From Bacteroidia bacterium (GTDB lineage Bacteria; Bacteroidota; Bacteroidia; Chitinophagales; Chitinophagaceae): a stretch of 64,000 nucleotides of DNA. The translations under genes were made by a program, and so were the position numbers. The DNA lies in the NCBI GenBank assembly GCA_030426665.1, contig JAUHYD010000016.1, forward strand, positions 45,797 through 109,796, written 5' to 3'. The notes under the pieces are model-generated. The model was not told the DNA's origin and made no database searches. It saw nothing but the letters and a program-made list of their open reading frames with translations. Shown here in pieces: positions 9,535 through 17,840 of the stretch (its first letter is position 1; each line of letters begins with the position of its first letter).

Positions 9535-10986
9535 TTAAAATTGGAAATAAATGAATGGAGATTCAACAGAAGGCATATACATGCCAATCGAAAAAACGAT
9601 TAACGCATAAAATGACCACCTGACCGGACGATACCACGCACTGCCTATGTCAGCAATTGCATATTGGCGTTCTCTGCCTCGCCACTCCAATGCAACGAAA
9701 AGAATCACAAGGAGTATCGTTGAAAGTGCTCGTCCCATTCCCTCAAATTCAGGTGTTGTAAATGTAGACGGTGATAATATTTCTGAAATGTAGCTTGTAG
9801 CATGTTCGATGTTGTTTGCCCTGAAAAATATCCAACCGAAAACAGTCAACCCAAAAGTTAAGAACATGGACGCTACTTCGCGTACGCTCGGAAATGTTTT
9901 TCCTTTCGCCACTGTGTCTAAGTTGCTTCTATTATTATTTGTCAACAGAAGTGGTAAGAAAAAGCATGCGTTTAATGTGCCCCAAGCTATAAAGGTCCAG
10001 TTTGCTCCATGCCATAAGCCACTGACAATAAATATGATAAACACATTCCTGACTTTTTGCAAAGTACCTCCACGACCGCCTCCCAAAGGAATATAGAGGT
10101 AATCTCTGAACCAAGTTGATAGGGATATATGCCAGCGTCTCCAGAACTCTGCAATGTTTCGTGAGAAGTAAGGGAAGTTAAAGTTTCGCATCAGTTCAAA
10201 ACCAAATAGGCGTGCTGTGCCGATTGCGATATCTGAGTAGCCGGAAAAATCACCATAAATCTGAAAGGTGAAAAATAATGCACCAAGCACCAATGTACTG
10301 CCCGCATAGTCTGCTGAGTTATTGAAAATCAGGTTGGCATAGTGTGCACAATTGTCAGCAATTACAATCTTCTTAAACAAACCCCAGAGAATCTGGCGCA
10401 TGCCATCCGCAGCTTTGGCATAGTTAAACGGTCGCTTTTTGTAAAACTGAGGAAGTAGGTTGGTTGCTCTCTCAATTGGTCCGGCAACTAATTGTGGAAA
10501 GAAACTTACGAACGCAGCAAACGCAATAATGTCTTTCGTTGGTTCAAGTTTTCTCCGGTATACATCGATGGTATAACTCAAAGTCTGAAAGGTGTAGAAG
10601 CTGATGCCAACAGGTAGAATTATGTCTAAGGAATTGGTTTTGATTTCGGTGCCAAATAGTGAAAATGCCGCAGTGAAATTGTCAACAAAGAAATTGAAAT
10701 ATTTGAAGAACCCAAGCAAGCCAAGGTTTATCGATATGCTTGTCCACAGTAGTGCCTTTCGATGTGTTTTGTTTTCGGCTGTTTTTAGCTTTAAGCCTAC
10801 CGCATAGTCAACAAGGGTACTGAATACGATAAGCGAGAGGAATCGCCAGTCCCACCAGCCATAGAACACATAGCTGGCTATGACAATCAGGAGGTTTTGC
10901 AATTTTAGGTTCCTGTTTGCCGCAAACCAGTATAGTATGAAAACTATCGGTAAAAATATTGCAAAGTCTATTGAGTTAAAGAGCAT
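9535..10986 (-). CDS. MBOAT family O-acyltransferase (AlgI/DltB-like)
   Basis: A polytopic membrane protein of 483 residues with the MBOAT signature in order: NLGLLGFFKYFNFF, FYTFQTLSYTIDVYR, FFPQLVAGPIERA, WRRWHISLSTWFRDYLY and GLWHGANWTFIAWG. The His of GLWHG is the invariant MBOAT histidine. AlgI-like members move acyl groups across the inner membrane onto exopolysaccharide or other envelope acceptors. It is the first gene of a two-gene minus-strand operon with the SGNH-like protein. Confidence 0.9.
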   Translation of the reverse strand: MLFNSIDFAIFLPIVFILYWFAANRNLKLQNLLIVIASYVFYGWWDWRFLSLIVFSTLVDYAVGLKLKTAENKTHRKALLWTSISINLGLLGFFKYFNFFVDNFTAAFSLFGTEIKTNSLDIILPVGISFYTFQTLSYTIDVYRRKLEPTKDIIAFAAFVSFFPQLVAGPIERATNLLPQFYKKRPFNYAKAADGMRQILWGLFKKIVIADNCAHYANLIFNNSADYAGSTLVLGALFFTFQIYGDFSGYSDIAIGTARLFGFELMRNFNFPYFSRNIAEFWRRWHISLSTWFRDYLYIPLGGGRGGTLQKVRNVFIIFIVSGLWHGANWTFIAWGTLNACFFLPLLLTNNNRSNLDTVAKGKTFPSVREVASMFLTFGLTVFGWIFFRANNIEHATSYISEILSPSTFTTPEFEGMGRALSTILLVILFVALEWRGRERQYAIADIGSAWYRPVRWSFYALIVFSIGMYMPSVESPFIYFQF

Positions 10987-11537
10987 GTATTCTGTCTTGG
11001 CTTTTTACGTTTATATATACCATTTTCTTTTGCTGCACAGGGTAAGCCGTGTAGCCTTGCCTTCAAATCGTAGGTTTTAAAAGTAGAGATTTTGTTTGGT
11101 TTTCATCTTCTTGTTTTTCAGATATTTTGTGTCAAGTGTCAGGAATAGAAGTCAGGTGGGGATAGGGGAGCGACAAACAAAGTCTTAGTTGATTGACGCT
11201 TAACCTGCATTTTATGTTGGTGAAGTCAAGAACCAAAGCAACGTATGACTATCGTGGTGTTGCTTATCCAACCTTCTGAAAAGTGTACGCTAATAAGAAC
11301 CTATGATCCATTAACTCCCCAATAGGTTCTCGTTAATAGATGGTAATTTGTTGTGCTGTGCTGATTGTATTCATTCGGCGAGGTGATTTAGGTCTCTATG
11401 GGTCAGGGAGGGGCGTAGTAATTTTAACACGTGTAAAGTGCTGATTTATGTTGAGAGCGACATTTTTGGATGAAGGTTTTAGATGAAAGTACGGGCAACC
11501 AAAATACAATTAAACAATACATAGTATACACAGCGAC
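10987..11537. other. 551-bp intergenic region with one perfect inverted repeat
   Basis: This region separates the MBOAT operon from the CPBP-like gene, which is transcribed away from it. Perfect 9-bp arms AGAACCTAT (11296-11304) and ATAGGTTCT (11322-11330) are separated by 17 bases. There is no T-tract after the repeat, so it does not look like a terminator. No gene, tRNA or clear -7 box was found. Confidence 0.5.
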
Positions 11538-12236
11538 ATGAGTTTAAAAGGTCTTCTTACTGTTCTTGTTAGTAGAACTATTCTTTTCGCCATCTTTCAG
11601 TCGGTTGTTGCACTGCTGTTGCGCTCCTGGAATGAGTCAATCAAATTTTGGATGCTCACCGCAACACTAACCAATTTTGTATCCATAGCGTTACTCGTTA
11701 TGTTGTTTAAACGTGAAGGAAGAAGCTACATGTCTATGTTTCATCTCAGAAAAGAAGAATGGAAAAGAGACTTATCGGCGTTTTCTGTTTTGGGGCTCAT
11801 CAGCGTATTGCTTGTAATGGTCACTCCTTATCTTCTTCAGTATTTGTTGTTGGGTGATGCCACTTATTCTCAAAAATATTTGTTGCAACCTCTTCCTGCA
11901 TACCTTGTTTATTTTTTGCTTATTGCATTTCCCGTATCTGTTGCCTATGCTGAGCTGGCAACATACTTCGGCTATATAATGCCCCGATTAAAACGCCAAA
12001 GTCATTCAAGTTGGTTGGTTGTGATACTTCCCGTATTTTTTCTATCCATACAGCATTGCACTTTGCCTTTGGTTTTTGACTTGAAATTCCTCCTGTTTCG
12101 AGGTCTGTCTTATTTGCCTTTTGCGCTGTTGCTTGGATTGTCATTGTACAAAAGGCCAGCGTTACTTCCATATTTTGCAATTCTGCATGGGCTATTAGAT
12201 GCGCTTGCGGTCGCGATGTACTTGTTCGAACCATAA
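11538..12236 (+). CDS. CPBP-like intramembrane protease family protein with altered motif
   Basis: 232 residues with about seven hydrophobic segments. The C-terminal half resembles the CPBP (type II CAAX protease/bacteriocin-processing) family: AELATYFG at the position of motif 1 (normally EExxxR), FLSIQHCTLP as the FxxxH-like motif 2 and AILHGLLDA as motif 3. The first Glu of motif 1 is Ala and the Arg is replaced, so proteolytic activity is doubtful. The next gene starts 13 bases downstream, which suggests co-transcription. Confidence 0.55.
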   Translation: MSLKGLLTVLVSRTILFAIFQSVVALLLRSWNESIKFWMLTATLTNFVSIALLVMLFKREGRSYMSMFHLRKEEWKRDLSAFSVLGLISVLLVMVTPYLLQYLLLGDATYSQKYLLQPLPAYLVYFLLIAFPVSVAYAELATYFGYIMPRLKRQSHSSWLVVILPVFFLSIQHCTLPLVFDLKFLLFRGLSYLPFALLLGLSLYKRPALLPYFAILHGLLDALAVAMYLFEP

Positions 12237-12249
12237 GATATTTTAAACG

Positions 12250-13332
12250 ATGTTAAGAATCCTTTTTGCTTTAATTGTTCTGTTACATGGTCTGATTCAT
12301 TTTTTAGGCTTTGTAAAGGCGTTTGAATTTGCTAAAATCAGTCAACTCTCACAATCTATATCCAAGCCGACAGGTCTTGTCTGGCTATTCGCAGGGTTGC
12401 TGTTTGGTGTTTCGGTAATAGCGTTTCTTTTTAAAAAGGATTTGTGGTGGACATTTGGGCTTGCAGCAGTTGTATTGTCCCAGATACTCATTTTCTTACA
12501 TTGGCAGGATGCGAAGTTTGGAAGTGTGGCAAATCTTATCGTCCTTTTAATTTGTCTTACAGGTTTTGGCCGTTGGCAGTTCGACCAGATGGTTAAGACA
12601 GAATTAAATTCTTTTCTATCCCCCGATGGCGGCCCATCACGAGTAGTTACTGAAGAAGCAATTTCGCATTTGCCGAATATTGTCCAGTTATGGTTAAGGA
12701 AAAGCAATGTAATAGGAACGACTATGCCCAATACTGTACATTTAGTACAGTCGGCGAGAATGAAACTGAAACCTGATGCTGACTGGATGAAGGCTACTGC
12801 AGAGCAATGGTTTACTATTGGTAAGCCCGGGTTTATCTGGAATGCAGATGTTGGGGAAGGGTCTATTGTACAGTTTTCGGGAAGGGACAAGATGATTGAT
12901 GGGAAAGGAAACATGTTGATTAAGTTGTTTTCCGTTATTCCAATTGTAGATGCAGATGGCGAATCTATTGATCAGGGTGTGATGGTTCGATATTTGTCGG
13001 AGATTATTTGGTTTCCATCAGCGGCACTAAGTAAGTATATTGTTTTGGAGGAAATAAGCCCAACCGAGGCCAGAGCTGTATTTGCCTATAACGATATGCG
13101 TGTTGATGGTGTATTTACTTTTAGTGATAAGGGGTATCCATTGAGTTTTGAAGCAAAAAGATACTATGGTGAGACAAATAAATTGGAGACCTGGTTTATA
13201 AATATTGACAAACACCATTTCGAATCATTCAATAAAATAACCGTACCTACCGTTGCAACTGTGACATGGAAACTGAAAAATGGAGATTTTACATGGTTTG
13301 AAGTTAAGATTACTAAGTTAGAACAAAACTAA
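12250..13332 (+). CDS. DUF6544-like membrane protein
   Basis: The first ~115 residues contain four hydrophobic segments. The rest is a soluble domain of about 240 residues with HLPNIVQLWLRKSNVIG, RMKLKPDADWMKATAEQWF and DQGVMVRYLSEIIWFPSA, as in proteins of the DUF6544 family as I remember them. Function is unknown. It appears to share an operon with the CPBP-like gene upstream (13-base gap). Confidence 0.6.
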   Translation: MLRILFALIVLLHGLIHFLGFVKAFEFAKISQLSQSISKPTGLVWLFAGLLFGVSVIAFLFKKDLWWTFGLAAVVLSQILIFLHWQDAKFGSVANLIVLLICLTGFGRWQFDQMVKTELNSFLSPDGGPSRVVTEEAISHLPNIVQLWLRKSNVIGTTMPNTVHLVQSARMKLKPDADWMKATAEQWFTIGKPGFIWNADVGEGSIVQFSGRDKMIDGKGNMLIKLFSVIPIVDADGESIDQGVMVRYLSEIIWFPSAALSKYIVLEEISPTEARAVFAYNDMRVDGVFTFSDKGYPLSFEAKRYYGETNKLETWFINIDKHHFESFNKITVPTVATVTWKLKNGDFTWFEVKITKLEQN

Positions 13333-13563
13333 ATTCGGCACATCCCAGGTTGTGTTCCGGCAGTAAGGGCAGGGCGTGTGATTGCTGTAAAAAGAGTGCT
13401 ACTCTAGCGTTTATCATAAGCTGACGATAGGAAGCAACTGATATACAAAACAAGTGTAGCGAATGTCTCCCTCTGTCATTCAGCCGATTGGCTACCGCGG
13501 TGATGTTGTCAGAGACGTACGCCAATCACGTTATTATTCAGACAACGCTTAGCGGGCTTTTGG

Positions 13564-13640
13564 GTTACGGTTAGTGTGTCCAATTCGTCGGTCAGAAACC
13601 GACCACCGCTCTTGCCGTAGGACCATCCTATGGCAAACAT
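13564..13640 (+). repeat. two-hairpin intergenic repeat, family 1 copy A
   Basis: A 77-bp unit carrying hairpin 1 (GTCGGT-cagaa-ACCGAC) and hairpin 2 (GCCGTAG ... CTATGGC). It differs at only three positions from copy B at 14757-14833. It lies in the 409-bp gap between the convergent DUF6544-like and AHSA1 genes; nothing else was recognised there. Confidence 0.8.
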
Positions 13641-13741
13641 TGAGGACAATAAGCTGCTTGCTTCTTTTCATAAACCACGAGATTGACAGACGCTATGACG
13701 TGAGTCTGGTGAAGTATTCCAATACTGTTAGTTATCTTTCC

Positions 13742-14200
13742 CTATTGTTTTTTCATACTATTTAACACAGCTTCCATTCTGTCGAATGCGGAACCCCAAC
13801 CATTATAGAACCCCATTTTTTCTTGCTGTATGCAATATTCTTCAGTTGCGTGAATGACGCTAAAAGTAAAAACAGTTTTATCTCCATCTTCTTCAAAAAG
13901 CACATGAAGCTCCACACCTTCCGTCATTGGCTTGAAGTCTGCAGACGTTATTATTTTTCTGTACTGGTTAATTTCAATGTATTTTCCTTCGGAAATAAAT
14001 AAATTGCCGTCGGGCATAGGCATACAATATTTCCATTTACCACCTACTACGAAGTTATTTTCTATAACATCTATTTTCATCCCTTTGGGTGCCCACCACT
14101 GTACGATATGGTCGGAATTAGTATAAGCTTCCCAAACAGTTTTGACCGGAAAATTAAAGACCTTTTGTAATGTTAATGTGCGTTTTTTGGCATCACTCAT
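13742..14200 (-). CDS. AHSA1/SRPBCC domain protein
   Basis: A 152-residue START-like (SRPBCC) fold protein of the AHSA1 type: FNFPVKTVWEAYTNSDHIVQWWAPKGM at the N-terminus and GFYNGWGSAFDRMEAVL at the C-terminus are the typical ends of the domain. These proteins bind small hydrophobic ligands, and many are encoded with an ArsR-type repressor, as here. The ligand and role are unknown. Its ATG overlaps the stop of the ArsR-family gene by four bases, so translation is coupled. Confidence 0.85.
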   Translation of the reverse strand: MSDAKKRTLTLQKVFNFPVKTVWEAYTNSDHIVQWWAPKGMKIDVIENNFVVGGKWKYCMPMPDGNLFISEGKYIEINQYRKIITSADFKPMTEGVELHVLFEEDGDKTVFTFSVIHATEEYCIQQEKMGFYNGWGSAFDRMEAVLNSMKKQ

Positions 14201-14550
14201 TTTTTAGATTTTTTAGATTGGTTATCGTTGGAATTAAAATTATTCAAGTACTCTTCAAAGGAATCAATTCGTTCAATCCATTGTTGTTGATATTTTTCCA
14301 ACCACATGAACGCCGGAACCAGGTTTTGCGGTTTTATTTTGCAGTAGCGTTCTCTTCCTTTTTGCTCAATCTCAATAATGTCACATTCGGTTAAGTGTTT
14401 TACATGTTGCGAAATTCCGGGTCGGCTCATGTCGAATTTATCTGCAATTGCATTTAGTGTCATTGGCTGGCTTGATAGCAAGTCAATGATTTTGCGCCTC
14501 GTTGGGTCTGCAATAGCTTGAAAAACATCTCGTCTGATTTCTGTTGGCAT
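14197..14550 (-). CDS. ArsR-family winged-helix repressor
   Basis: A 117-residue single-domain regulator. AIADPTRRKIIDLLSSQPMT and the recognition region IADKFDMSRPGISQHVKHLTECDII are standard for ArsR-family winged helices. Metal-binding cysteine pairs (CxC) are absent, so it probably senses something other than a thiophilic metal, as is usual for ArsR/AHSA1 pairs. A Lys/Ser-rich tail closes the protein. It is the first gene of the operon with AHSA1, and its promoter carries two copies of an inverted repeat (14553-14604), which predicts autorepression. Confidence 0.9.
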   Translation of the reverse strand: MPTEIRRDVFQAIADPTRRKIIDLLSSQPMTLNAIADKFDMSRPGISQHVKHLTECDIIEIEQKGRERYCKIKPQNLVPAFMWLEKYQQQWIERIDSFEEYLNNFNSNDNQSKKSKK

Positions 14551-14552
14551 TA

Positions 14553-14604
14553 TGTGTAAGTAAAACCTTACGCAAAGGTATGTGTAAGTTTTTGCTTACG
14601 CAAA
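14553..14604 (-). promoter_or_regulatory. promoter with two ArsR-type operators
   Basis: Two copies of TGTGTAAG-N8-TTACGCAAA-like sequence (14553-14576 and 14581-14604) start 28 bp apart; each holds the inverted repeat GTAAG...CTTAC. On the minus strand a -33 TTTG (14601-14604), an exact 20-base spacer and a -7 box TACCTTTG (14573-14580) form a textbook Bacteroidota promoter. One operator fills the spacer and the other covers the probable start site and leader. The ATG is at 14550. That the repressor encoded here binds is inferred. Confidence 0.7.
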
Positions 14605-14756
14605 TATATTTTGACTTATTTAGTCTTATCTCCTAAAATTAGTTGGCACAGATGATAATATCGTTCTGAGTTTGTATGCATTTATATGACCCGTGGGCGG
14701 CGAATTGTCTATGTATTATGGAATGCTACTATGGACAGTACCTGCCAACATCCTTA

Positions 14757-14833
14757 GTTACGGTTAGTGTGTCCTATTCGTCGGTCAGAAACCGACCACC
14801 GCTCTTGCCGTAGAACCATCCTACGGCAAACAT
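14757..14833 (+). repeat. two-hairpin intergenic repeat, family 1 copy B
   Basis: Same 77-bp unit as copy A with three substitutions. One of them (C for T in hairpin 2) restores a perfect GCCGTAG/CTACGGC stem. It lies in the gap upstream of the ArsR promoter. Confidence 0.8.
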
Positions 14834-14867
14834 AGACAGGCAGTTATAAACAAATGTGTTATTTGTG

Positions 14868-15302
14868 TTATTGCTTTACAAATTTATATTTTACCATTTC
14901 ATCGGGGTCCCCTTTCCATATAAATAAATCCCAAGGGGCTTTATTTTCATTAAGTCCTTGTCCTGAAATATAAAATTCAATTCCGCCTTTCCCCTCTCTA
15001 TCGGGCAATTGATATGAGATTTTTATCCCTTTATTTATTCCGTATGTTATGCCGCTTTCAACATTATCAACTAGCTTCCAACGTCCCGTCGTGTTCAATC
15101 TCTTATTTTTGTTTGTAGGAAAACTACTTACAATAAAATAATCCATGTCATTAATGGAACAACTGCTGTCAGATTTAAACGCAATACTTGCTCCGTCATT
15201 CGATTTCCATTTACCAACAAAGTCATTAATGTCGAATCTCGCTTCCTTGCAGCCAAACAATACCATTAAAAACGGCAATATGTAGTGTTTCTTCTTTATC
15301 AT
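14868..15302 (-). CDS. small predicted lipoprotein, function unknown
   Basis: The frame extends to an ATG at 15329, but the ATG at 15302 gives a proper lipoprotein signal (MIKKKHYILPFLMVLFGC) with the lipobox Cys followed by a small domain of about 127 residues. The body contains VGKWKSNDGASIAF and TGRWKLVD, which resemble lipocalin-like/META-type small barrels found in many Bacteroidota lipoproteins. The resemblance is weak. It is probably a surface or periplasmic lipoprotein and has no operon partner. Confidence 0.6.
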   Translation of the reverse strand: MIKKKHYILPFLMVLFGCKEARFDINDFVGKWKSNDGASIAFKSDSSCSINDMDYFIVSSFPTNKNKRLNTTGRWKLVDNVESGITYGINKGIKISYQLPDREGKGGIEFYISGQGLNENKAPWDLFIWKGDPDEMVKYKFVKQ

Positions 15303-15377
15303 TTTTTCATAGGTAATGTTTCTGTCCAATTAAATGATTGAGACGTTTTTGTTCCCAACCTGAGACACCAAATTATG

Positions 15378-15887
15378 CTAACCCTTCAACATCTTCACGA
15401 TTTTTTTTATTGTTTTATCCACTTTTTTTTGAGATTCAAAAATTGAATATGATAATTCAATCATGGTTATATCTCCTTTCTCAAAAGTCATGCATACGCC
15501 TCCCTCACTTAGTGTAATGTTTAACTTCCTTTCTATAAACTTTGGATTATCATTCATTGAAATAAAAACCTGTGGCGTGTGCGCAAGGATTCCACTGTCA
15601 TCTATTACCCATGAGTCAATAACATACGAGCGGTGTCCCCAACCATATTGAACATAGGAATCATAAAAGCGCCTTTCTTTTAACATAAACGAATAGGTAA
15701 ACATATCGAGAACCCCTCTCATTGTATCCAAACATTTTAATGAATGACCTTTTTTTTCGAAGAAATAAATTGCACTTTGGGATGTGTCGTAGCGAAAACT
15801 TAACTGCGCATTTGCATTAGTTGTATATAATAACAGACTACTCAAACAAAGTTTAATTGCCCCCTTTAAAAGTTTTCGTATTTTCAT
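15378..15887 (-). CDS. secreted protein of unknown function
   Basis: 169 residues with a cleavable signal (LKGAIKLCLSSLLLYTTNANAQ) and a body of predicted beta strands. No family was recognised. The reading frame is clean, the start ATG has a typical signal peptide and the codon use matches its neighbours, so it is probably real. It lies 76 bases upstream of the small lipoprotein gene on the same strand and may be co-transcribed with it. Confidence 0.55.
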   Translation of the reverse strand: MKIRKLLKGAIKLCLSSLLLYTTNANAQLSFRYDTSQSAIYFFEKKGHSLKCLDTMRGVLDMFTYSFMLKERRFYDSYVQYGWGHRSYVIDSWVIDDSGILAHTPQVFISMNDNPKFIERKLNITLSEGGVCMTFEKGDITMIELSYSIFESQKKVDKTIKKIVKMLKG

Positions 15888-15932
15888 CCGGACCTTTTTG
15901 TCTAAATATATAATTTAAAATTTGTCTCGCCC

Positions 15933-15993
15933 ATGTTTGCCGTAGGATGGTCCTACGGCAAAAGTGGTAGTCGGTTTTTGACCGACGAATGGA
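15933..15993 (-). repeat. two-hairpin intergenic repeat, family 1 copy C (inverted)
   Basis: Reverse-strand copy of the same unit, lacking the first ~15 bp. Both hairpins are intact: GCCGTAGGA...TCCTACGGC and GTCGGT...ACCGAC. It sits 45 bp upstream of the secreted-protein start. Confidence 0.75.
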
Positions 15994-16085
15994 ATTCTAC
16001 AAATGCATATGTTTAACCCAAATGCCCCACTAGTCCAAGTTTTCAATGCGGACTCATCGGGTTGGCTATTGTATGGCTTGTAATG

Positions 16086-17108
16086 TTATCGTTGCTGAGA
16101 AGGGTGATATGGGTTATTGTAGTTGTTTGGTAAAGGTGCTGTTTTTTTGTTTTCTTCAATCTGTGTTTCTTTCAATTCTGGTTTTTGCGCATTTTGGATT
16201 GGGTTTTTTGTTTTGGGTTTGTCTTTCGGTAAATCTCTGTAAGTCAATATTTTATAAAATTCGGCGAGTGTGTTTTTGCTCTTTTCTTGCTCACATTTTG
16301 CTGGTTTGTGCATTTCGCTTAGGGGTTGTTCGGGGCAAGGTTGTTTGTCTATTTTGTGCAGATTGTTATTTGTGGGTAGGGGGCTTTTGCTGTTAGGTTT
16401 GTCTTTGTTAGGAGGTTGTTCTTGTGGGTTGCTTAGTAGCTTTGCATCGTTTTCTTCTATTGATTTTTGAGGTGCTGGTTGTGTTGATGGTATTGAGCTA
16501 ATTTCGTCTTCGTCGGGAAAAGGGATGTTATACTTCTTATAGGTTTCGATGGTTTCGGGGTCGTTAAAGAAGTCTTCTCTACCGTCTATAACTGCTTCGG
16601 TATTGTCTTCGTGTTTCCATGGGATACGCCCTCCTATACCTGTGAAGTTATCTGGCATGAGGTCGGAGGTGTAGATGTTGGCTCGTTTTGCAATGTACTC
16701 ATCGACATAGGGTGTGATTTTTTGTGCTAGTGGTTGGTCGTGCTGTTTTATATTGTCGAGCATACAAGTAAGTACCTGCATGCTTTCATTGATGGTAGAG
16801 CGGCTTTTAAGATTTTTGATAGTTAGGGTGAGTTTGTGTAGGGTATCGACTTCTTTGTAGGAGACGGGGTTTGTAAGCCGTCGCTCGGAGAGATAGTACT
16901 CCGTAAGGTGTCCGAATATATGGTAGCAATTTTCGGCGAGTATGGCGGGCATGTGGTTGTGTGCGTTTTTGAGTCGGTTCCAGTTGCCTTCTTTTACCCA
17001 ATAAGAAAGTGTGCGTCTGCTGATATTGAGGTGTTGTGCGATTTGTGTTTTGGTGAGGTCTGTCTGAAAGAAGAGATTTCGGGCTTGTAGTTTTTGTTCT
17101 GTTTTCAT
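16086..17108 (-). CDS. HTH protein resembling phage terminase small subunit N-terminus
   Basis: 340 residues. Residues ~5-45 form a helix-turn-helix (TDLTKTQIAQHLNISRRTLSYWVKEGNWN) like the DNA-binding N-terminus of terminase small subunits. A conserved-looking helical region runs to about residue 190. The C-terminal ~150 residues are disordered and very rich in Lys, Asn, Pro and Gln, which makes the coding strand A/C-rich and unlike neighbouring genes. No terminase large subunit, portal or integrase is nearby, so this is not a prophage. It is probably an orphan regulator or a domesticated phage-type protein. Confidence 0.65.
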   Translation of the reverse strand: MKTEQKLQARNLFFQTDLTKTQIAQHLNISRRTLSYWVKEGNWNRLKNAHNHMPAILAENCYHIFGHLTEYYLSERRLTNPVSYKEVDTLHKLTLTIKNLKSRSTINESMQVLTCMLDNIKQHDQPLAQKITPYVDEYIAKRANIYTSDLMPDNFTGIGGRIPWKHEDNTEAVIDGREDFFNDPETIETYKKYNIPFPDEDEISSIPSTQPAPQKSIEENDAKLLSNPQEQPPNKDKPNSKSPLPTNNNLHKIDKQPCPEQPLSEMHKPAKCEQEKSKNTLAEFYKILTYRDLPKDKPKTKNPIQNAQKPELKETQIEENKKTAPLPNNYNNPYHPSQQR

Positions 17109-17230
17109 GTGATAGAAGGTTTTACGTGATAAAGGTCTTTATAGGTGACGAGATTGGCAAATCGGGTTTTTATGATAGTCCGTTTTTTGACTTATCATAG
17201 ACTGATGTGTGTCTATGGTAAAAGTCCCTT

Positions 17231-17330
17231 CCTCCATGGCGGACACAGTAAGGGGAGGTGAAAGCCCCTCCCTTAAGGGAAGCGAGGTGTTATGTACCCC
17301 TTGTTTTGACAATTTGGTAATTGGTGTTTT
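17231..17330 (+). repeat. diverged intergenic duplicate, copy 1
   Basis: Shares gcggacac-g-aaggggagg, then a gtgtta-gtac block and a ttggyaattrgtgtt block, in the same order, with 17571-17662. The copies are diverged and of unequal length. Confidence 0.45.
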
Positions 17331-17445
17331 TGGAAAGTTGTTTTTGTTTGAATTTTAATGGCAGGATTGAAGGGTAGGTTAGAGCTTGTTGCAGTGGCCG
17401 TGCGAGGAGATAAATGTAAATGTGTAGGAGTGAGGGAAGCAGAAT

Positions 17446-17523
17446 TTTACCACCCCAGCCACAAAAACCGGTAAACCGGAGTTTTTGTGCCGTCCCCTCC
17501 TAAAAACAGGAGGGGAGTTCCCT
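17446..17523 (+). repeat. two-hairpin intergenic repeat, family 2 copy 1
   Basis: Begins TTTACCACCCC, followed by an A/T hairpin (CACAAAAAC...GTTTTTGTG) and a second hairpin CCCCTCCT...AGGAGGGG. Other copies lie at 19816-19890 and 45855-45930. Confidence 0.75.
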
Positions 17524-17570
17524 TAAGGCGTAAACTTAACAAGTGTAATAGACATTTGTGAGTGGAGGCC

Positions 17571-17662
17571 CCCACCCGCCACTGCGGACACGGCAAGGGG
17601 AGGGACGTGTTACGTACGACTCTTGTTGTTGTGTTTTAAGTGTTTGGCAATTAGTGTTGTTT
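17571..17662 (+). repeat. diverged intergenic duplicate, copy 2
   Basis: Partner of 17231-17330. The 1.1-kb gap between the HTH gene and the Omp28-like gene is made almost entirely of repeat modules. Open frames in it are judged non-coding. Confidence 0.45.
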
Positions 17663-17736
17663 ATTGTCTGAACCATGATGGGCAGGGTTAAAGGAATGAC
17701 AGCATTGTGTGCTGTACGGAAGAGGAGGTGTTTATC

Positions 17737-17789
17737 GGCGTTAATAACGCCGTGCCAAAGCATCCGAGTTACAAACTTGGATGAGTGGG
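17737..17789 (+). repeat. two-hairpin intergenic repeat, family 3 copy 1
   Basis: GGCGTTaatAACGCC hairpin, GTGCCAAAGC, then an ATCCGAGTT...AACTTGGAT hairpin and GAGTGGG. Copies also lie at 19593-19643 and 19969-20022. Confidence 0.7.
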
Positions 17790-17808
17790 TTATATACTTT
17801 TCTCGAAC

Positions 17809-17840
17809 GTACTTTCTTTTGTTTGCCGATAAGAAAGTAC
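17809..17840. repeat. perfect 10-bp inverted repeat
   Basis: GTACTTTCTT (17809-17818) and AAGAAAGTAC (17831-17840) are separated by 12 bases, 20 bp after family 3 copy 1. The rest of 17841-18148 holds no recognised gene. Confidence 0.6.

Noticed and set aside
16086..17108. Prophage
   Set aside because: Only one terminase-like HTH gene; no large terminase, portal, capsid or integrase genes nearby.
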